Notes: generated by a model from the letters alone, not told the origin. A stretch of 64,000 nt of DNA from Karalla daura (GCA_029224185.1 CM055211.1:6751603-6815602), one strand, 5' to 3'; shown: positions 24,776 through 36,140, numbered from the stretch's first letter. Made by a program: numbers and translations.

Positions 24776-25621
24776 GACACCTCACCTGCTGCACCACAAT
24801 GAAGAAGTGCCTCTGTCGAGGATTTGGCATCTCAGTGTATGCCAGCCTCTTACGGACCCCACATTTGTTCCCTTTCACATGCAACCTGCTCTGTTCCTCT
24901 CTTTATTTGCAGGATGTGCAAACTGTAGTTAAAATATGAAGTGATCCGAGGAGCTCTGCTTCTTTTGTTCCATGAGGTGAACTCCTGTCCTTGGACTGAC
25001 TCTTATACTGCCAGGTTCTCATAGCCAGAGCTGCTGCTTTTACTCAAGAGAGGAAACATTTAAACGAGTAAACAAATGAGAATATCACATTAGGAGGATA
25101 CTACTGTGAATGGTAATTTCAAAGAGCTCTGGGAGAAAACAGAAAAATTGAACTAAATGTATATAATCTATATATGCGTTCTCTAAGCTTAGAAAGCCAA
25201 ATTGAGTTTATTATCATAGAAAAGTCAATATTCCTCCAGTGTGTGTGCATTTATCCACATTATGTTTGTTAATGTGTATGAATGACTTCATCTCCTCACC
25301 ACTAATTGTTACCAATCGGCTGATAGTGGGCCCGCACCTCATTGGTTTATGAGTCTAATAATGAGGGAGAAACACTTGTGACTGGTGTTGTGCATGTGGC
25401 ACACCCCAGGACGTGGGTCGTACTTGTGAACGATGTGGGTCACTCAAAATGCTGGGCGCAGACTGGAGTGGTTGTGAAGCTCTTCTGCCATCTCTCTGAT
25501 CCCTCTGTTCTTCATTTAATCATGCCTTCCAGTGCCCAAACCCAAAAGTAAGCCCCAGACCAACAGTGCAGCATCCCGGGAGAGGATGTGTGCTTCGCAG
25601 GAACTGACTCTGAAGTGCACG

Positions 25622-25642
25622 ACTGTGTGTGTGTGTGTGTGC
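25622..25642. repeat. (GT)n microsatellite
   Basis: Ten GT units. Confidence 0.82.
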
Positions 25643-26339
25643 GGCAGAAATAGTCTACAACAGAAAAGTCAGCGGAAGGAGCGTGGAACCACACTCCTCC
25701 ATCCATCTGTCCGTTAGCCAGGCACGGGCCGGCGTGCCCGCTGATTCTGTTGTCAGCCTGGCATCCTGGCTCTGCCTGTTAGCCTGCTAGTTAGACTGGC
25801 ATTTAGACTGGCAGGACACACACACACCAGAGCCAAAGGGTCTCCTGCTTGGCTTGCACCAGACTGATGTAGAACAGTAGACAAACCCACAGGAGCGCAC
25901 AGCAACATGCAGCAGCTGCCTCCTCCAATCACGTCACTCTGGCCTAATTTGATTCCATCTCGACAGGATTCAATTACATTTTATTAATTTTGGCACAGTG
26001 TAACTCCACGGAGTTTGATTCAATCTTGGGCAATGCAATTTAAGTAGGTGCAATCAGATTCAGTTGAATTGAATGAATTTTTAAGCATTATCTCTTCCTC
26101 CCTTCCTGCCTCCGTATAAATCTCTCCGCTGCTCACTCCATCTTTCCCAATTTCCTTGTTTACGGCATTCAGAATATAGCGTCTAACGAGCGGCACCAAA
26201 CTGGTCCTAGAACAGCTCCCAGACTGCCGCGTGCATCTACATTTTCTTGGCGTCTGGTTGGGAGAAACTCCCTGAGGAGAACATTAGTCACTAGCATGAT
26301 AATAATGGGTAATTTGAGTGAAAATAGACTGAGGTTGGC

Positions 26340-26600
26340 ATAGGGCATTATCGAACATGTTGCTGTTTTTGCTCCGAGCCTCACAAATAACCAAAGGATT
26401 TTCCAAAAGCCAAATGCTAAATTTCAACTCCCGGAGCTCGTTATTGGGATGTAATCTTGCCTCTCAGCACCTCTGCTATTACCCACGTGACTCGCGAGCC
26501 AAAGATGTGTCATTACCAGACAATATATCTACAAATAAGTACGAATATATTTGCCACACAGTTCTGTTAATCCCTGATGCTAATCCTGTTAAGAACTGGG
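26340..26600. promoter_or_regulatory. Enhancer-like block
   Basis: Contains CTATTACCCACGTGACTCGCG (CACGTG E-box at about 26483), GTGTCATTACC, GTTAATCCC and GCTAATCC, with ACAAATAACCAAAGG upstream. The block is non-repetitive and adjoins the interspersed repeat at 26.84 kb. Confidence 0.3.
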
Positions 26601-26839
26601 AGCTGATGACTGCGTAGTGTGTATACAGAGGCTTCCAAGCAGCACTGGAACAAGAGCGGTCAAATCTGTAAGCACATAAAGCCTGACCTCTGATCTTCCC
26701 TGTGTAGGAGATACATACAGAATATGACATTTTATTCTTGTCATGGTCTTTTCTGAGTGTTGAGCTTGTTTTGATTGGGTCAGAGGTTATTTTCCACTGT
26801 TTTTTTCATCCAAATCTTACTTGTCTTCCCAGTCTTGCT

Positions 26840-27180
26840 GATTTGGTGTGTCTAGGTCATAGACTTCGTATGAAAGATGGATGCAGTCTTCCAGTCTGAA
26901 AAGTGAAGCTAAAGCGGAAGTGACTATTACTTGCAATACCACTGAGATCCATGAGGGCACACTCCAAAAAACACCAGCTTCAATCCAGTTTGTGGTGGTC
27001 AATTCCAAAATAATTCCATGAATAATTAGATATTAGGGCTTTGAAAAATGGGAGGATCAGGGGCGTGTCTATTTGACTGACCTGGGTGACATCACGCAGG
27101 GTTGAGGCTTGGCACTGTATGGATATTACAATGTTGCTTTGAGATATGTACATGGATTTCCTGGAACTTCCGAAACAAGA
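26840..27180. repeat. Probable diverged interspersed repeat
   Basis: The order of phrases TCATAGACTTCGTATGAAAG (about 26867), AAAGTGAAGCTAAAGCGGAAGTGAC (split; about 26900), CACTGAGATC, TAATTCCATGA, GAAAAATGGGAGG, GGGGCGTGTCTATTTGACTGACC and GACATCACGCAG resembles a moderately repeated teleost element that typically contains 'CATAGACTTTGTATGAA', 'AAGTGAAGCCAAA' and 'GGGCGTGTCTA'. The match is from memory of the motif order, not from an alignment. The boundaries are approximate and no terminal repeats were recognised. Confidence 0.4.
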
Positions 27181-29690
27181 CATTTGGGGAAAGTTTTAAT
27201 CTCATAGCTTCTGTTATTAGTGCTTAATAATTCAACAGTTCTCCAGTCTTTGAGCTTGAAGGTAGACTGGAACGTATGCACGTAGGAGTTTTAAACAGTG
27301 AAGTTGTATGTCAAAACGAGCTCTCGTTTCCTCTCCAACCTTTTTTCTGCCTACTCATTCTCTGCTGACAACAGCCCTGCAGCACCGAGCCTCGGCTCTG
27401 GGATTGTGATTTTTTTTTTGTTTTTTTTTCTGTATCAAGGCAGGTACAATACAGTATTCTCCTCCTGACTTAAAAGCAATGAACAAATTCATTGCCGAGT
27501 CCTGAACTGTGCAGATCGCATACTAAAGGCCACACACTGGAAATCAAAAGCTTGCAGGCGAATAAACTGCATATCCATAACAGCGAGATCACCCTTTGTA
27601 CCATTCAGAGGCCTGCTGACTCCAGTCGTTCCCTAAATTGATTTCTCATATGCAGCTGCCTCCAGGGTGCGATTCCATTTTCATATATACACTGGCTCTC
27701 TATATGTATGCTCTCTGTCGTAGTGCATTAATCAAATCACACGATCAATTTCACCTCGCAGGACCAATACACGGCTCGTTTCTCTCATGAACAACTCCGT
27801 GTGTCCTCGGTCGAGTGGGGGGCTTGTTCCAGTGTCAAGCAGTCGAGCAGCTGCAAAGAAGCATCTAGTGCGAGCTAGAAACTCTAACAAACATGTTTCT
27901 GATGATTCATTTGAGCACTTGGGCACATGTGTGGGTAGGCATGCGTACCCCTGTGTTTACAGTTGCTCATGTCAAACACGCACATAAGCCAGCAGTACAG
28001 GATGTAAGCAAACCTCCAACAAATGCCTAAGCCAGTGCTCAGGGCGCACTGAGAGACACTTAAGCACAGGGGCATAAATCTTTCAAACCCGCAGCCCCTG
28101 ACATTTTTTCCCCCCAGAGATATGGTGAAATATCTTAATTACGCCACTTAACATCACATCGGTGAGTCCCGGGTGGGCCCGAGCAAGCACATAATTCATT
28201 GTACTAAGAGTCTGTAAAAGCCAAACACAGGAACCTTCAAGGATGCACACTCCTGAGCGGGGCTCACGGTGAGCTGGGACTTGAAAAGCAAATGTTTTCC
28301 TTCAGGAGCCAGAGGGGGACAGAACAAAGAGGGGCCACAGCACCTGCAAGACTGCCACTGCTCCTGCTCTGAGCGCTCTCACTCACAGGTTACTGTCAGG
28401 CATTACGACACACACTCAGAAACATGCCTTCCACATATACATGTGCCTCATTAGTCACGTGACAGCAGGTTCCTCGCATGCATTAACTAATAGGTCAATT
28501 TGTTTGGACTCTGCGATCAGGAAAAGCATGATAAGAATGGAAATCAGTTGATGGGGTGATGAAACACTCATGCAACTAAAGTGGGAAGGAACAAAGCCAT
28601 GAATATTCCAGTTAAGGCTTGAGGACGATGACTCTCACCTCAATGGGATAACACGGAATAATTAATAATAATCTACCATGAGGCAGTATCCAGCAGGTGA
28701 ATCAATACCATGCTGGTTTTAGGAACTTTAGGAGTTTTATAATGATTTAATGACAAACCACCAAAATAAGCATCATCTCATATATCAGATGCAAATCTCC
28801 AGGGAGCAAGTTCGAGATAAAAAAAGTCAGAAGGATCAGAATTATTTACAACACTGTGGTATGGAGCTGCGCTATGAATGCGTTTTGTTTTTTGTTTACC
28901 CTGAGGCCTGGAGGACCCCTCCTCACCTCCACCCTGACACCCTGCAGGACTTGAACACATCCCTGTGAGCGAACGAGCCACAGCAAGGCTCTGTGGCTCA
29001 TGGCTCCAGTCCTGGCAGCACTGTGCAGCGCTCTACCCCCACCTGCCGTTGTGCGCCAGCAAACCCGCTGCAAGAAACACACCACATCCCAACTTCATCC
29101 TCTGGGCTTCAGCCTGGACACCTGCTCTTTATTCTAAGTGCCTCGGGGTCGATGCAATGCGATGCAAATGAACTTGTTGCGTCATGTTTTGTGAGGATTC
29201 ATAATAAACAAACATGCACGTGTAAATCGGTACCGGAGGAGATAAAACAAAAATCAGGATGGAGAGCGGAACCGGCAGTAGAATTTGGGGCTTGGAGATC
29301 ATGATGAGAAGACAGAGAGGAGGAGAGGATGGATAAGAGCTGGTGGACATGCTGTCAGTCAGCAGAGCTCGGTGGGGGTCCAGACTCAAGTTCATCGATT
29401 TTTCTTGCAGGCGCGACTGCTCCTTAATGTTAAACTAATCAACGACGAGCGCAAAGCGAAGCATCGGAGCAGAGGCTGAGGAGGACAGTTCCTCCAAACT
29501 CAGCCTCCCTACAACAGGGATCCCCATCATAATCCCCCTTTTCAGACAGCAGCATACTGGCCCCTCAGAGACGTGCCTCAACTACCAAACAAGGTCCAGT
29601 CCAACAATCCAGCCCTCTCTGTGTGTCTCAGTCTCCCTCTCACACAGTCTCCCTCTCCTCCTCTGTGCAGATCACGATGGTAGAAATCCT
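27181..29690. other. Non-coding stretch next to the first exon
   Basis: No second exon was found here. A 44-base splice-bounded block (28118-28161, plus strand) has stops in all frames. The rest is ordinary AT-rich DNA with scattered TAAT cores. Confidence 0.35.
27408..27431. repeat. T-rich tract
   Basis: Two T runs of nine or ten bases split by a single G. Confidence 0.8.
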
Positions 29691-29733
29691 CCTCAACTTG
29701 TGCACAAAGTCACGCAGCCTGCGGCTGTCTTAC

Positions 29734-29785
29734 CTTGGCTGCCGCAGACGAGCACCCCGAGCAGATGGAGGAGTTGGAGCATCAT
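29734..29785 (-). CDS. First coding exon: signal peptide of an unidentified secreted or membrane protein
   Basis: Read on the minus strand, two adjacent ATG codons open a 17-codon leader, MMLQLLHLLGVLVCGSQ, plus one base of the next codon. The exon then meets AAG|GTAAGA, close to the consensus splice donor, so the following intron is phase 1. The leader has a leucine-rich hydrophobic core followed by small or polar residues (CGSQ, with glycine as the only residue compatible with the split G codon if the next exon begins with G), as in an N-terminal signal peptide. The start is supported by A at -3 and by an in-frame TGA at 29822-29824 only 36 bases upstream. A phase-1 intron straight after the signal peptide is common in vertebrate immunoglobulin-superfamily adhesion molecules, Eph receptors, neuropilins and MAM-domain proteins. 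The leader does not distinguish these, so no gene name is given. No downstream exon was established in the window. Confidence 0.6.
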
Positions 29786-30040
29786 TGTGGGACGGGTGTG
29801 AGGGTCTGCAGGACGTTGCTTTCAGCTGCTGTACCAGTACGGGAGGGCTCCGTTCATCCGCCGTCTCGGCTCCGACTGATCCTCCTCCTCCTCCGCTCCT
29901 TCCTTCCAGTCCTTCCTACACGCGCGTCCCCGCTCGATGCTCGTACACCGGGGCTGAGCAGAGGACCCCTCCACCCCCACCCTCCCGCCCCCCAGCATCA
30001 GTCTCCTGACTGCTGGAAGCTGCAGGACAACACAGAGGAG
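29786..30040 (-). promoter_or_regulatory. Probable 5' UTR and promoter-proximal DNA of the signal-peptide gene
   Basis: On the minus strand this stretch is GC-rich and purine-rich, with a short GGA run (29880-29895), G-tracts (about 29968-29994) and scattered CpGs such as GCGCGT near 29920. That composition suits a transcribed leader and a housekeeping-like promoter rather than the AT-richer DNA around it. I see no TATA box at a convincing distance, and the transcription start cannot be placed. The right limit is where the composition returns to background. Whether it is one exon, or is itself interrupted by a 5' UTR intron, cannot be told. Confidence 0.4.
29822..29998 (-). other. Upstream ORF (58 codons) in the putative 5' UTR
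   Basis: An ATG at 29998 opens a minus-strand frame that runs without a stop to the TGA at 29822-29824. A second ATG of the same frame lies at 29857 and gives an 11-codon version. The frame is the same as that of the signal-peptide ATG, 36 bases further on, so the uORF stop both ends the uORF and proves that the main start is not an internal methionine. The uORF is basic, with a glutamate run encoded by the GGA tract, and has no family resemblance. If transcription starts upstream of 29998, it would be expected to limit translation of the main frame. It is a chance frame if the start site is closer. Confidence 0.35.
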
Positions 30041-30187
30041 ACACCGTGTCTTTAGTGCGTTATTCAGACCATGGACAGGACACGTCTTATGTTAAATATC
30101 TGTCTTTTAGCAGGAGGAATCCTAAGGATTTTATTGGTCCAACACCAGGGAAAGGCAGAAAACTCCATCATTAGGACTCCTCCAAAC

Positions 30188-30482
30188 TTAAAGGGGACCT
30201 AGAATGAAAAACTTCTAGCTTGGCTTTGTTGTTGTTAATGACCAAAAACGTACCACATCAATCAAAAATGTCCCATATTGAAATCAGGACAGTGACATAA
30301 TGTGACTGCTCACATCTGAAATAATTTGCATAAACTTGAATCTTTTCAGGTCAGACACACAATGGACAACAATACAAGTTTCGAGTGAAACATCTGTGTA
30401 TGTGCTCCTGGTTCTGATTCCTTTTGTGCAAATATTTGTCCAAATAAAAATACCATTTTCAAACATTGTAGGTCTCCTTTAA
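30188..30482. mobile_element. Short non-autonomous DNA transposon (MITE) with TTAA ends
   Basis: The left end reads TTAAAGGGGACCTAGAATG and the right end, reverse-complemented, reads TTAAAGGAGACCTACAATG: terminal inverted repeats of about 19 bases with two mismatches, each bounded by TTAA. The 295-bp interior is AT-rich with no coding capacity. TTAA target duplication with a short internal sequence is the signature of piggyBac-type non-autonomous elements, and the GGGGACCTA terminus is one I associate with a common teleost MITE family. It sits about 0.4 kb upstream of the signal-peptide exon, so it may lie in the promoter region. Confidence 0.72.
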
Positions 30483-30678
30483 AGCAAATGAGTCAAAAAG
30501 TGGGTTAGGATTAGTGTTGGTTTATTTATCACCAAACCAAACTTTATTTTTACCAAAGCAAGCACCTGTTTCCAACCAGAGAGACTCTAAATGTGGTCAG
30601 AATCATTCATGGGACAAACATGGGTGTGATTACTAGCTGGACTCCAGTCTGCAGGGCTCTCTGTGGGTTTCATTTCAG

Positions 30679-30812
30679 GACAGTGACTGCTCTCTGCAGA
30701 GTTCCTAACAGACACGTGTCGGTCAAAGCCTCCACGGCTGTGATTCCCCACAGTGGCCCAGCCGCTGATGCAACAGAGGTCACAGCAGCAGCAGCTGACA
30801 GCCATCTGAGAG
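30679..30812 (+). other. Weak candidate plus-strand exon divergent from the signal-peptide gene
   Basis: The sequence TTTCATTTCAG precedes 134 bases ending in GAGAG|GTGAGC, a good donor. One frame is open throughout, continuing from an upstream ATG at 30593, with alanine and valine runs (AAAADS) and no recognisable domain. It lies about 0.7 kb upstream of, and in opposite orientation to, the minus-strand first exon, where divergent promoter transcripts are common. The acceptor is only moderate and the peptide looks like translated non-coding DNA, so confidence is low. Confidence 0.12.
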
Positions 30813-31692
30813 GTGAGCTGCAGGCGCTCTGGGTTTCGTCACGCTGTGTCAAACTAAGTGGAAACTTAGTGGAGAATGGTGAGAAAATCATTTCCCAGTG
30901 GAAACGCAGATATCGTTGCAATTGCATGTCGAATTTAGCTGAAAGTGGGCAGATCAACCTCCAAAATCTCTTTCAATTCTGGACTTTTTCTTGGACATCT
31001 GCATCACACGGCCACTTCATTTAACTGCGTAGGGTGAGATCATAATATGAGAAAAGTGACAAGCGGCCCACCCATGGAACAAGGTCAGATTAACGTTTTT
31101 AATTGATTTAACAGGACTCATCCAAATGGCAAGGTTCAGGTTTTTTGCTGCATAGTGATGTGTGCCCTTTAACAGCGGAGCAAAGGTGCAAAGCGACCTT
31201 GTAATGAAGGATAATCCAGTGCTGTGTGAAATATGTTAAAAAAAGGTTGACGAAGTCTCCTCGGCTGCAGAATTATAGATGTGATTTGATTGTTTGTGCA
31301 TGTAAATGGTCAGCAATTACACAGCATTTGCACCATCCTCATGAAAGGATGTTTATGTCACACATGAAGTGCATATAGAAAAGACCTATAATTTCCATGC
31401 TTTGAAGAGGCACATTTTCCACTTGCTTCAAATGGATAATAACATAATAGCTGCTGTCAGGCGATGTCCATGTGTATTTAAAGTCCTCGGTCCATTTCAC
31501 AGCCAACATGTCACGGGCAGAGACCTGCCGCTTCACTGTTGCACAGCGTTGCGTAATGCAGCTTCCTTTGTAGCGCGAGGGGGAGGAGGGGGAAAAAAGA
31601 GGCGACTAAATGTTTGGAAGAACTTGTGGTGTGTCTTGAAGTCGGTCTGCCGGCGATCGCTCCGTCATCACCGCCATGGCCCTGGCGAGCCT

Positions 31693-31707
31693 GTTGCCCC
31701 TAGCAAC
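31693..31707. promoter_or_regulatory. RFX/X-box-like site
   Basis: GTTGCCCCTAGCAAC has inverted half-sites GTTGC/GCAAC separated by five bases, within the spacing allowed for RFX X-boxes (GTNRCC N0-3 RGYAAC). The DNA around it (31.55-31.72 kb) is GC-rich with TTGCGTAATGCAG and GCGATCGC. It is 1.9 kb upstream of the signal-peptide exon. Confidence 0.45.
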
Positions 31708-32155
31708 CAAAGTTAAATGGCTGCATTGAAGGGCAGGGCCCCGCACCAGAATAACATGCACAGATAATTCATTCATTGTCGGAGTCTTTGTGCGGCTCAA
31801 ACATGTGAGGACAACGTGTCGTCTTCGTTATAAAAAGATGTTTGACGGTCACGGTCGAGCCGTCGCTCTGAATGCCGTGTTTGGACCAGGAGGCTGCACT
31901 TCTTTACAGAGTGAAAACAGTGTCCGCGCGGCGTGATCCATAGGCTGCCTTTGATTTTATTGCACGCGGGCACAAATAGCCTTCATCATGTTCGCTCAGA
32001 ACAAATGCGAATCGCCCTGCTTACTCACAGGCCCTGTCAACAGAGCGCCGTCTCTGCGCTTACTGTGACCTCTGCAGAACATCACAGAGTGGATTACAAA
32101 TTATCAGTTAGAGTCCATTAGTCTCCTCCACGGCTTGGATACAGAGGTGGAGGGG

Positions 32156-32420
32156 AGGAATATTTACTCGAGCGCTGAGCTCTAGTTTCAATGTAAACAT
32201 AGTATTTCCATCATGTATTTCCACTTCATTACATCTCAGAGGGAAAATGTGACTTTTACTTTATTATGTTTATTTCAGAGCTCCAAGTGTTTTCACCTTA
32301 GACTGCTGCTGCGTAGACTGTTAATCTAAAGCAGTTCTGATATTCAAACACATTTACATTTTACACTAACATGCACATTTTGTAGGAAAATTACAATTTG
32401 AAGTCACTTCTTCTCCTTCC
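32156..32420. repeat. Degenerate copy of an abundant teleost interspersed repeat
   Basis: The run ATATTTACTCGAGCGCTG near 32158, AGTATTTCCAT near 32202, and CATTACATCTCAGAGGGAAA at 32227-32246 followed by GACTTTTACTTTATTATG match, with substitutions, the order of motifs in the very common fish repeat built of 'TTTACTCAAGTACTG', 'GAGTATTTCCAT' and 'CACTACATCTCAGAGGGAAA' plus 'GTACTTTTTACTCCACTAC'. The copy is clearly diverged and its ends are fuzzy. The element class is not certain from this fragment. Confidence 0.55.
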
Positions 32421-33307
32421 TCCTTCTTGACTACATTGTAGAATGATATACTTCACTTCTCACATTGCAACCTCTGCTTGTAGAGTGAAGTCATATCTTT
32501 CATATGAAGATGGCTCTGATGTACAGCCGTCTAACCATACAGAGGCTGTGTGAGAGTGCATGTTTTACCTGGTGACAGTGGGTGGTAGTTAGGGGTCTGC
32601 AGGAAGGACTGAGTGGAGGGAGCCACTTGAGGAGAAGGTCATGATGCATCAGGACGATGTGACTGAGTCCTGTATAAAAACAAGTCAAATTAATTTAAGA
32701 TCTTGACTCAGAATTTTTTTTTTTCATGCAACTGGATGCTAAACCTTTACATTTCTTCTACCAAACCAAATTATTGTTATGCCTGAACCGCACAAGACTG
32801 CATATACCACATCAAATGCTGAAAAAAATGTACCTGAATGCGACAATTCCATCTTTACTTGCACTGTGCTTTAATCATGTGTGATATAGTGATAGAGTGC
32901 TGCAGATCTAAGTATTTCTACCACAGAGTTAAGGCTGAAGGGGTTTAAAATAGGCACCCCAACAAAACGGGACCAATTAGATTGTGTTTTTCTGTGAGAA
33001 TATGTTATTTACTTTCATGTCAGAGTCAAAAGCATCTCCTATCACGTCGTCCTCCTGGGATTAGACACACATGTAGAGCGTTGCCCTGTACGGTGCCTGA
33101 AGGACAGGGAAACCCATCACGATCCCTCTCTGTCTTTCAAAACATATTAACAGTTTTCTCATCTCTTCACATCTCCCCAAAGAAAAAAATGGGCCTGCTT
33201 TATATATTCCTTTTTATAGCGAGGAGAGAGCAGCTGTACATTGCATGTCAAAACATCAGCTCCCCGGATATTACACCACACTCACACATCACAACACTGC
33301 ACGGAAA

Positions 33308-33349
33308 CAAGGAAGGAAGGACAGGAGGAGGGAAGGAAGGAAGGAAGTG
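33308..33349. repeat. (GGAA)n microsatellite, interrupted
   Basis: GGAA tetramers with a GACAGGAGG interruption. GGAA arrays contain multiple ETS core sites. Confidence 0.82.
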
Positions 33350-35550
33350 AGGGAGCTGCACACTTCCATGAAACAAATACAGTTACACACATCACTGCCG
33401 AGAGGGTTTTTACTCTCAAGTGTAAAGAAAACTCTGTGTGTTTGGTGAAATTGAGGCAGTGGAAAAACAAGATAAAATAAATGCCTGCCTCAGCAGCTTC
33501 TCCATACAAAACACACTTTATATTCCAACCAACAAATGGGGGATTATTATGATTAATGTGTTGCGTGAATGTTTTTAAGCAAATGACAGAGAGCAGAGCT
33601 ACAGGAACAGTGTTGATTCAGAAAGATTACACACGCCTTAAGTCGTGTGCAGTAAATGGTGTAAAGCGATGTAGAGCCAGATAAATTGAAAATCTGTCAG
33701 CCAGGGAGGAAAGTCCAGATGGTCGTCCACTTCAGACGATCCTCACACTGACAACCTCAGCGAGTCGGAGATGAAAACATTCACAAAGTGCAGAAGAGAG
33801 AGTCGGGATTTGCAAATGTGTGTGCTGGGATGGGTGTTTCCATGTGCTGCTGCAGTGCTGCCCTTTCAAAAACATGGAACGGTGACATTTTCTTTTATTT
33901 GATGTAGCCTTAAAATAAAGGAGTAGAAAAACAGAAGAGTGCATGCACAGGCCTCTTAAAGCATCTGTGTTTACTCACAGGGTAGAGCAAAGCGGAGAGC
34001 AGAGAAAGCTGCTCTGAACCCTGGAGATGCAGTAGTTTTTGTCCAATCCTGCCAACTTATGCAGAGTTTGAAACTAAGTTTAACAATGCAGTGCTGCATC
34101 ACTTTGCTAAATCAATTGATTAATGCATTATCTATTTCATCCAGTCACGTCATTAATCTCATGAGCTGCTGTTAATCTTTCCATGCTCCTGATAGTTCAC
34201 AGTAAGTATTACATGACTGATCCATTACTTTTCATCTCGTGTTACGTTACTACATGTCCCGGGGAAACGAAACACTTGGATATGAGGGGGCATGGAGGGT
34301 CTGATTGTTGGCTTTTCTGTTTTTTTAACACTTTTTTAACACTGGCTCAACCTGAATGTGTCTTTGTGAGAGTGAGAGTCTGACCCAGAGGAGAGAGAGG
34401 AGAGAGCAGTCACTGGGTCCAGGCTGTGATTGAAAAAGCCCAGGACAGCCTCCTGACTCAGCACACAATGTGGACAGCCGATAGAGGAATCACAGGAGCC
34501 CGGCTAATAAAAAACACAGACAGCAGACACATTGTCTCCCTGTCTTTGTGAGACACACATTCACACCTGCTCTATCTTTCCACTGGGCTTCACTACAAAT
34601 CTCCAAAGCGCCGGCTGATATCTCAGAGTCGTCTTGGTTTCCCTCAACATTTCTATCCTCAGCGGCATCCTGCACTCATAAATCAACTCCAAATCCCTTG
34701 GAGAGTTGTGTTTGGACAGTCTGTGAGGCCTGGATGCTACAAACTTGGGGTGGCTTCCTCTCCTGATATGACTACTGCAAATGTGTTTCACTGTTTGAAG
34801 TGTTTTCCAGGTTAAAGTTGGAGCAGTTCTCTTTGAAATCAGGCGAAAGTCAACAGAGCAGTAAGATGAGTGAAAATTGAAAAATGAGAGGATTAGAGCA
34901 GTCATGGTTATTTTGTTTCTCCTCCAGGCTATACCATCAAGGCAAACATTGCCCGTAGCAGGTGGAGCATGTCTGGCTGTCTCATTCACATATTTCTGCT
35001 AAATATGTCCAAATCTTTATTTAATGTCTTTCATTTAGTGCATCCAATCCACAGATGTATTATTAATTTAGTCAAGCCAGAGCTTTAAGCTCTTATTATT
35101 TTTTGTAAAGTACAGACAGGTGTCAGAGGATGAAAATCTTATTCTGAAGCAAAGCCTTTCATTCTTGCGCTATTAGACGGCTCGGCAAGACCAAAAAAGA
35201 CGAAGATGATTTGCAGCTTAAGTCAAAAGCATCACTTAAACCCATCAAACATCCATTAAACATCATGTTTAATCTGAATCCATTGATCCAGAGTGCTGCA
35301 GATCAACAACGGAATCACAGCTATTAAATTAAAAGGGCCATGACTGGATAATACCTGACAGGTCATATGGTGGAAATGGATTTGAAATGTGCTTCACTTG
35401 CAGGACAGAAGATAAAAGATAATCCCCATCACTGTCTGGAGATCAGAACTAGATGAGACAAGTTGAGGAGGATCCTTGTCAGGCTGACATGATGTCTGTT
35501 TGTAATTCGATATTATACAAGGTGTTTGAGATGGTGACACCTGTCTCTCT

Positions 35551-35571
35551 CACACACACACACACACACAC
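35551..35571. repeat. (CA)n microsatellite
   Basis: Ten CA units following a short CTCT run. Confidence 0.85.
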
Positions 35572-35959
35572 TGTCTGGAGATTTGCTTAAGTTTGCCCTC
35601 ACTATATTTATAAGTTACAATCAGTGTTTGCCATTGGGTGAGCCACACAGGCGCCTTAAGACTCATTTATTAACTCAGTTTACGAGGGAAATATCAGCAA
35701 CAATTAAGACGTCGCCTCACATCAATTATGCAGCACGGCAGAATAAAACTTTCCTACTTTTACTTACTTTTTCATTTTATGATAATAACCAGCAACAATT
35801 ACAGTCCACATGGCATATCAGTTATATATCAATCAGCATAGTCTGTCCAAAGAGTTTAATGTTTGAATACAAACTGTGTATGGGGTGTTAATTAATGAAT
35901 ATGCACGTGCATATCTGTGTGAGTCTCAGAGCTTCTCAGGCGGAGCAGGACTGGACTCC

Positions 35960-36140
35960 ATCAGAGGAGCACCAACAGAATTATAATGAAAGCTAATGAC
36001 GCCACACTCTCAAAGCCGTGTCAGCCTTACAGGGCCATAATAAAATCTTGTTTCACTTCAATCATGTGGTTAAAAAAACGAGGAGGAGAGATTAATGATG
36101 GGACGGCGCAGGACAGGCACGGGGTGGAAAATTAGTTTGT
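35960..36140. promoter_or_regulatory. Enhancer-like block
   Basis: GAATTATAATGAAAGCTAATGACG, GGGCCATAATAAAATC (posterior HOX-type core) and GAGATTAATGATGGGACGG lie within 150 bases without repeats. Confidence 0.28.

Larger units (their letters stand above)
20961..26339. other. Non-coding stretch
   Basis: Mixed-composition DNA. Minor points are the TCC array, a C-rich tandem, the 24.23-kb hairpin, CTTAATTAAGC-type palindromic TAATTA DNA at about 23540, and an isolated minus-strand donor CAG|GTGAGG at 24785. The 175-codon minus-strand frame over 22015-22542 shows no domain. Confidence 0.35.
1..29733 (-). other. Putative first intron of the signal-peptide gene (open at left edge)
   Basis: Everything to the left of the splice donor at 29733 is read as intron because the donor is strong and no minus-strand exon with a phase-1 acceptor and a sensible frame was found down to position 1. 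Introns of this size straight after a signal-peptide exon are known for large adhesion-molecule and receptor genes, even in compact fish genomes. The interval holds repeats and enhancer-like blocks listed separately. A short exon of 50-150 bases could easily have been missed by eye. Confidence 0.35.
32421..35959. other. Non-coding stretch
   Basis: Only the GGAA and CA arrays stand out. The 142-codon minus-strand frame at 34561-34989 has no recognisable domain, and frames this long are expected by chance in 64 kb. Confidence 0.35.

Noticed and set aside
24786..24910. Minus-strand frame ending at CAG|GTGAGG with a plausible-looking basic peptide
   Set aside because: The donor is good, but an in-frame stop lies just upstream and no AG in the open part has a pyrimidine tract, so no acceptor exists. 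An initial exon is possible but unsupported.
28118..28161. 44-base block with a strong acceptor (TTTTTTCCCCCCAG) and donor (G|GTGAGT)
   Set aside because: All three frames contain stops. It could be non-coding RNA, but nothing else supports transcription.
34561..34989. 142-codon minus-strand frame
   Set aside because: By stop-codon frequency several frames this long are expected in 64 kb of six-frame translation. Composition is that of ordinary non-coding DNA.
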